A DNA stretch of 64,000 nucleotides. Origin: Pedobacter hiemivivus. GTDB taxonomy: Bacteria; Bacteroidota; Bacteroidia; Sphingobacteriales; Sphingobacteriaceae. Where the stretch lies: the NCBI RefSeq assembly GCF_004331685.1, contig NZ_SJSM01000001.1:430994-494993 (forward strand), given 5' to 3'. The translations under genes were made by a program, and so were the position numbers. How positions within the stretch are numbered: the stretch's first letter is position 1; each line of letters opens with the position of its first letter. Positions 62,701 through 64,000 of this stretch are shown here, piece by piece. Below the pieces are notes generated by a model. That model was not told where the DNA came from. It saw nothing but the letters and a program-made list of their open reading frames with translations, and searched no databases.

Positions 62701-64000
62701 GCATCATACTCGATAGGAACTACAATATCCTTCTTGTTCGGGCTGCCCTTCACCTGTACCGTCTGTAATGATCTACCTAGACCATCAAAGTACTGAATCT
62801 CGGTTTGTACTAACTCAGGATCACAGCCCGCAGCTGTTACCGCGGCCGCTGTTGTTAGCCCAGCTTCCCGGGGCGCATAAGTAGTGATGTAATTCTGATC
62901 CTGACTAGCCTCCACACAAGCCAAAGCCGCATTAACTGCAAAACTCAATGTTGTACTATGACTTCCTGCACTATTATATGCTGTAATGGTATAAGTCGTT
63001 AGTGGTGCCATAACTGTGGGGGTACCGCTGATTGTTCCGTCTGTATCGTTAAACACCAAACCTGCTGGTAAAGTGGGACTGATCGTATAAGCTTTCGACA
63101 ATACGATCTTACGAATCAAATTAGGTGCACTTTCAACTACATAAATGGCTCCATCACTACCGCTGGCAATACCAAAAGGAGAGTTAAAACGTACCACCGA
63201 TCCAGTACCATTCACAGAACCAGCTGCAGTCGTGCCCGCCAATACACTAACCTCACCTGTTGGAGTGACTTTACGAACCATATTATTTGACTGATCGGCA
63301 ACATAGATATTCCCATTCCCATCCAGCACCAAATCATTACTGGGATTAAATTTCGCAATATTACCTGGTCCATCCACATAGCCTCTTGGTAAGCTACCGG
63401 CAAGCGTACTCACTACCCCAGCCGGCGTAATCTTCCTGATCATAGCATTGTCCCGATCAGCTACATATAAATTACCTGCTGCATCAAAGGCCAAGCCCAT
63501 AGGTCGGTTAAAACTAGCTATCCCTGCTGCTCCATTTGCTGCCCCAAGACTCCCCGAACCAGCAAAATCACTCACGACTCCGGAAGGAGTAATCCTTCTT
63601 ATTTTGTGATTACTGTAATCTGCTACATAAAGGTTCCCCGAGCCATCAAAAGCCAGGCCTATTGGTGATTGGAAACTCGCAGCCATTCCTGTTCCATTGG
63701 CCGATCCAGCAGCACCGCTCCCGGCAAAGGTACTCACCATACCCGATGGGCTAATCTTCCTAATCCTATTGTTATGCTGATCCGAGACAAACAAATTACC
63801 AGAAGCATCTATTGCGATATAAGAAGGATGTTGAAAGGATGCCGAAGTACCAACACCATCCGCAGAACCTGCAGAACCACTGCCGGCAAAAGTCGTCACC
63901 ACTCCCGAGGGAGTAATCTTACGGATACTGTGATTACCCGCATCGGCAACATACACATTCCCAGCTGCATCAACCGCTGCATTCAGCGGATTATTAAAAC
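59727..64000 (-). CDS. Giant NHL/RHS-repeat polymorphic toxin (5' end outside window)
   Basis: More than 1,420 residues; the frame is open to the window edge and the last visible bases still encode an NHL repeat, so the true start lies beyond it. At least five NHL beta-propeller units (GNLYVADYSNHKIRRITPSG type), an Ig-like putative domain (PTLPAGLVFNDTDGTISGTP), a DUF6443-like segment (YFDGLGRSLQTVQVKGS), then RHS/YD repeats and the RHS core end YDPVIGRWNVEDPLASDY and QNNPIYYIDPDGRE. The last 191 residues (59730-60302) are a variable tip with a hydrophobic stretch and the ending GFKEWWNAKHP, fitting a toxin domain of unknown activity. Delivered outside the cell by an unknown route. Confidence 0.9.
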   Translation of the reverse strand, partial: FNNPLNAAVDAAGNVYVADAGNHSIRKITPSGVVTTFAGSGSAGSADGVGTSASFQHPSYIAIDASGNLFVSDQHNNRIRKISPSGMVSTFAGSGAAGSANGTGMAASFQSPIGLAFDGSGNLYVADYSNHKIRRITPSGVVSDFAGSGSLGAANGAAGIASFNRPMGLAFDAAGNLYVADRDNAMIRKITPAGVVSTLAGSLPRGYVDGPGNIAKFNPSNDLVLDGNGNIYVADQSNNMVRKVTPTGEVSVLAGTTAAGSVNGTGSVVRFNSPFGIASGSDGAIYVVESAPNLIRKIVLSKAYTISPTLPAGLVFNDTDGTISGTPTVMAPLTTYTITAYNSAGSHSTTLSFAVNAALACVEASQDQNYITTYAPREAGLTTAAAVTAAGCDPELVQTEIQYFDGLGRSLQTVQVKGSPNKKDIVVPIEYDAFEREHKKYLPYVSTGNTGAYKPDGLTKVFDYYNAPQSGHAGVFSTPFSETRFEASPLNRVLEQGSPGSAWQIEANNTGHTLKTDYGTNLANDVKLWTVTASGATAGYYAAGALYKTIIKDENWRAGDGKAGTTEEYKDFKDKVVFKRIWETDTKGLSTYYVYDDFGNLRYVLPPAINENTDRLVGAINSFSESNGEFKNFMYGYHYDSRKRLVEKKVPGKDWEFMVYNPLDQVILTQDWKQRSEGKWLLTKYDALGRVIFTGLYNDGSSRQAIQDAVNNLTVVNPDYHWWEEKSGSGVGYTNNVFPQIISYYHSLNYYDDYDFPGNVFGQPDTGLGQMQSPCTKGLLTGSNVTVLGTGSMLLTVNYYDAEGRVVQSKGQHYKNNTADVYNYDEISNIYSFTGELKESTRRHFNGGVEGVYVYNKYVYDHMGRKLSTEQKTANNLLAATDLPLVKLSGNTYNEIGQLLIKGQHSTGGGSFLQNTEYTYNERGWLKTSSSGLFSMELKYQDTGNPLYNQYNGNIAQQIYNNGLGNVFTYTYDKLNRLSRSNGGNGLGESISYDVMGNIKTLSRDDYGTNDYHISQYLGNQLKQISGFTNGAYTYNENGNLEVDGPNGNTISYNYLNLPMQVTGNENVTYLYDAGGRKLRKQSTSTGTTEYVDGIHYKSNGAIDFVQIEEGIARNNGGGYSYEYNQMDHLGNVRLSFYKNPSTELLEVLQRDDYYAFGQRKAVGITGTNKYLYNGKELQEELGQFDYGARFYDPVIGRWNVEDPLASDYESQSPYNYAQNNPIYYIDPDGRETEGFFNDYIFDTDGKLKTVVLNDDPDRFFQMDSKGNNNEIKPDQLTLGMSVQYLKFNSGLNSDKGIPLREVEINGKPIKNLSALPLASSGVPKEMGLEMSFPIESLIPQLKLIITFINVVDLMSKSNLQIKGERNQAGSAGGTNNPFKKLKPDPNKPGNVLEKKSDGRTISKREPDGFKEWWNAKHPDKKI

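Overview
The window looks like a chromosomal segment of a Gram-negative Bacteroidota bacterium, most likely Sphingobacteriaceae and Pedobacter-like. The evidence is a SusC/SusD pair, many Sec-exported and lipobox-bearing glycan enzymes, AT-rich spacers, DUF6266 and RteC-like proteins, and two lyases that resemble Pedobacter heparinus heparinase III and chondroitinase AC from memory. The genus is an inference; no rRNA or tRNA gene was seen.

1-6.0 kb is a heparan sulfate locus. Two S1 sulfatase genes (minus strand, the first cut by the window edge) diverge from a GH88 unsaturated glucuronyl hydrolase and a heparinase III-type lyase. 6.1-19.7 kb is mostly housekeeping: aspartase, a DUF1080 protein, a 2-hydroxyacid dehydrogenase, a hybrid histidine kinase, DUF4870, an azurin lipoprotein, MiaE, a hemolysin III protein, a cation/proton antiporter, an aldo/keto reductase and a lipoprotein beta-carbonic anhydrase. 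Several intrinsic terminators and a dispersed palindromic repeat lie between them.

19.8-49.7 kb is a large carbohydrate utilisation region. Its left arm holds a sialate O-acetylesterase-type esterase, a GH52-like hydrolase, a TIM-barrel isomerase with an AraC regulator, and an ExuT-like MFS transporter with a PhyH-type oxygenase and a LacI regulator. Its right arm is a minus-strand cluster of 13 genes, read as MFS sugar transporter, SusC, SusD, CBM9-like protein, NagA, NagB-like, PhyH oxygenase, TIM-barrel isomerase, GH106, GH28, GH92, PL8 and GH88. Outer-membrane capture (SusCD), periplasmic cleavage (PL8, GH88, GH92, GH106, GH28) and cytosolic amino-sugar processing (NagA/NagB) can be read from it. 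The mix does not match a textbook substrate, and PhyH plus isomerase genes occur in both arms.

49.7-51.4 kb holds a regulatory spacer (two identical 10-bp palindromes, a promoter-like sequence, two hairpins) and a sensor histidine kinase. 51.4-57.8 kb is accessory DNA: a compact set with holin/endolysin/u-spanin architecture, two DUF6266 genes with overlapping RteC-like and unknown genes, then a 643-bp spacer carrying two helically phased repeat arrays (11-bp and 10-bp periods), a small HTH-like gene and an AraC regulator.

57.8-64.0 kb is a polymorphic toxin locus: a very large NHL/RHS protein (5' end outside the window) whose stop codon overlaps the start of a Sel1-repeat gene, followed by a candidate immunity gene, an orphan copy of the toxin's C-terminal tail, and a second, about 85% identical Sel1 gene.
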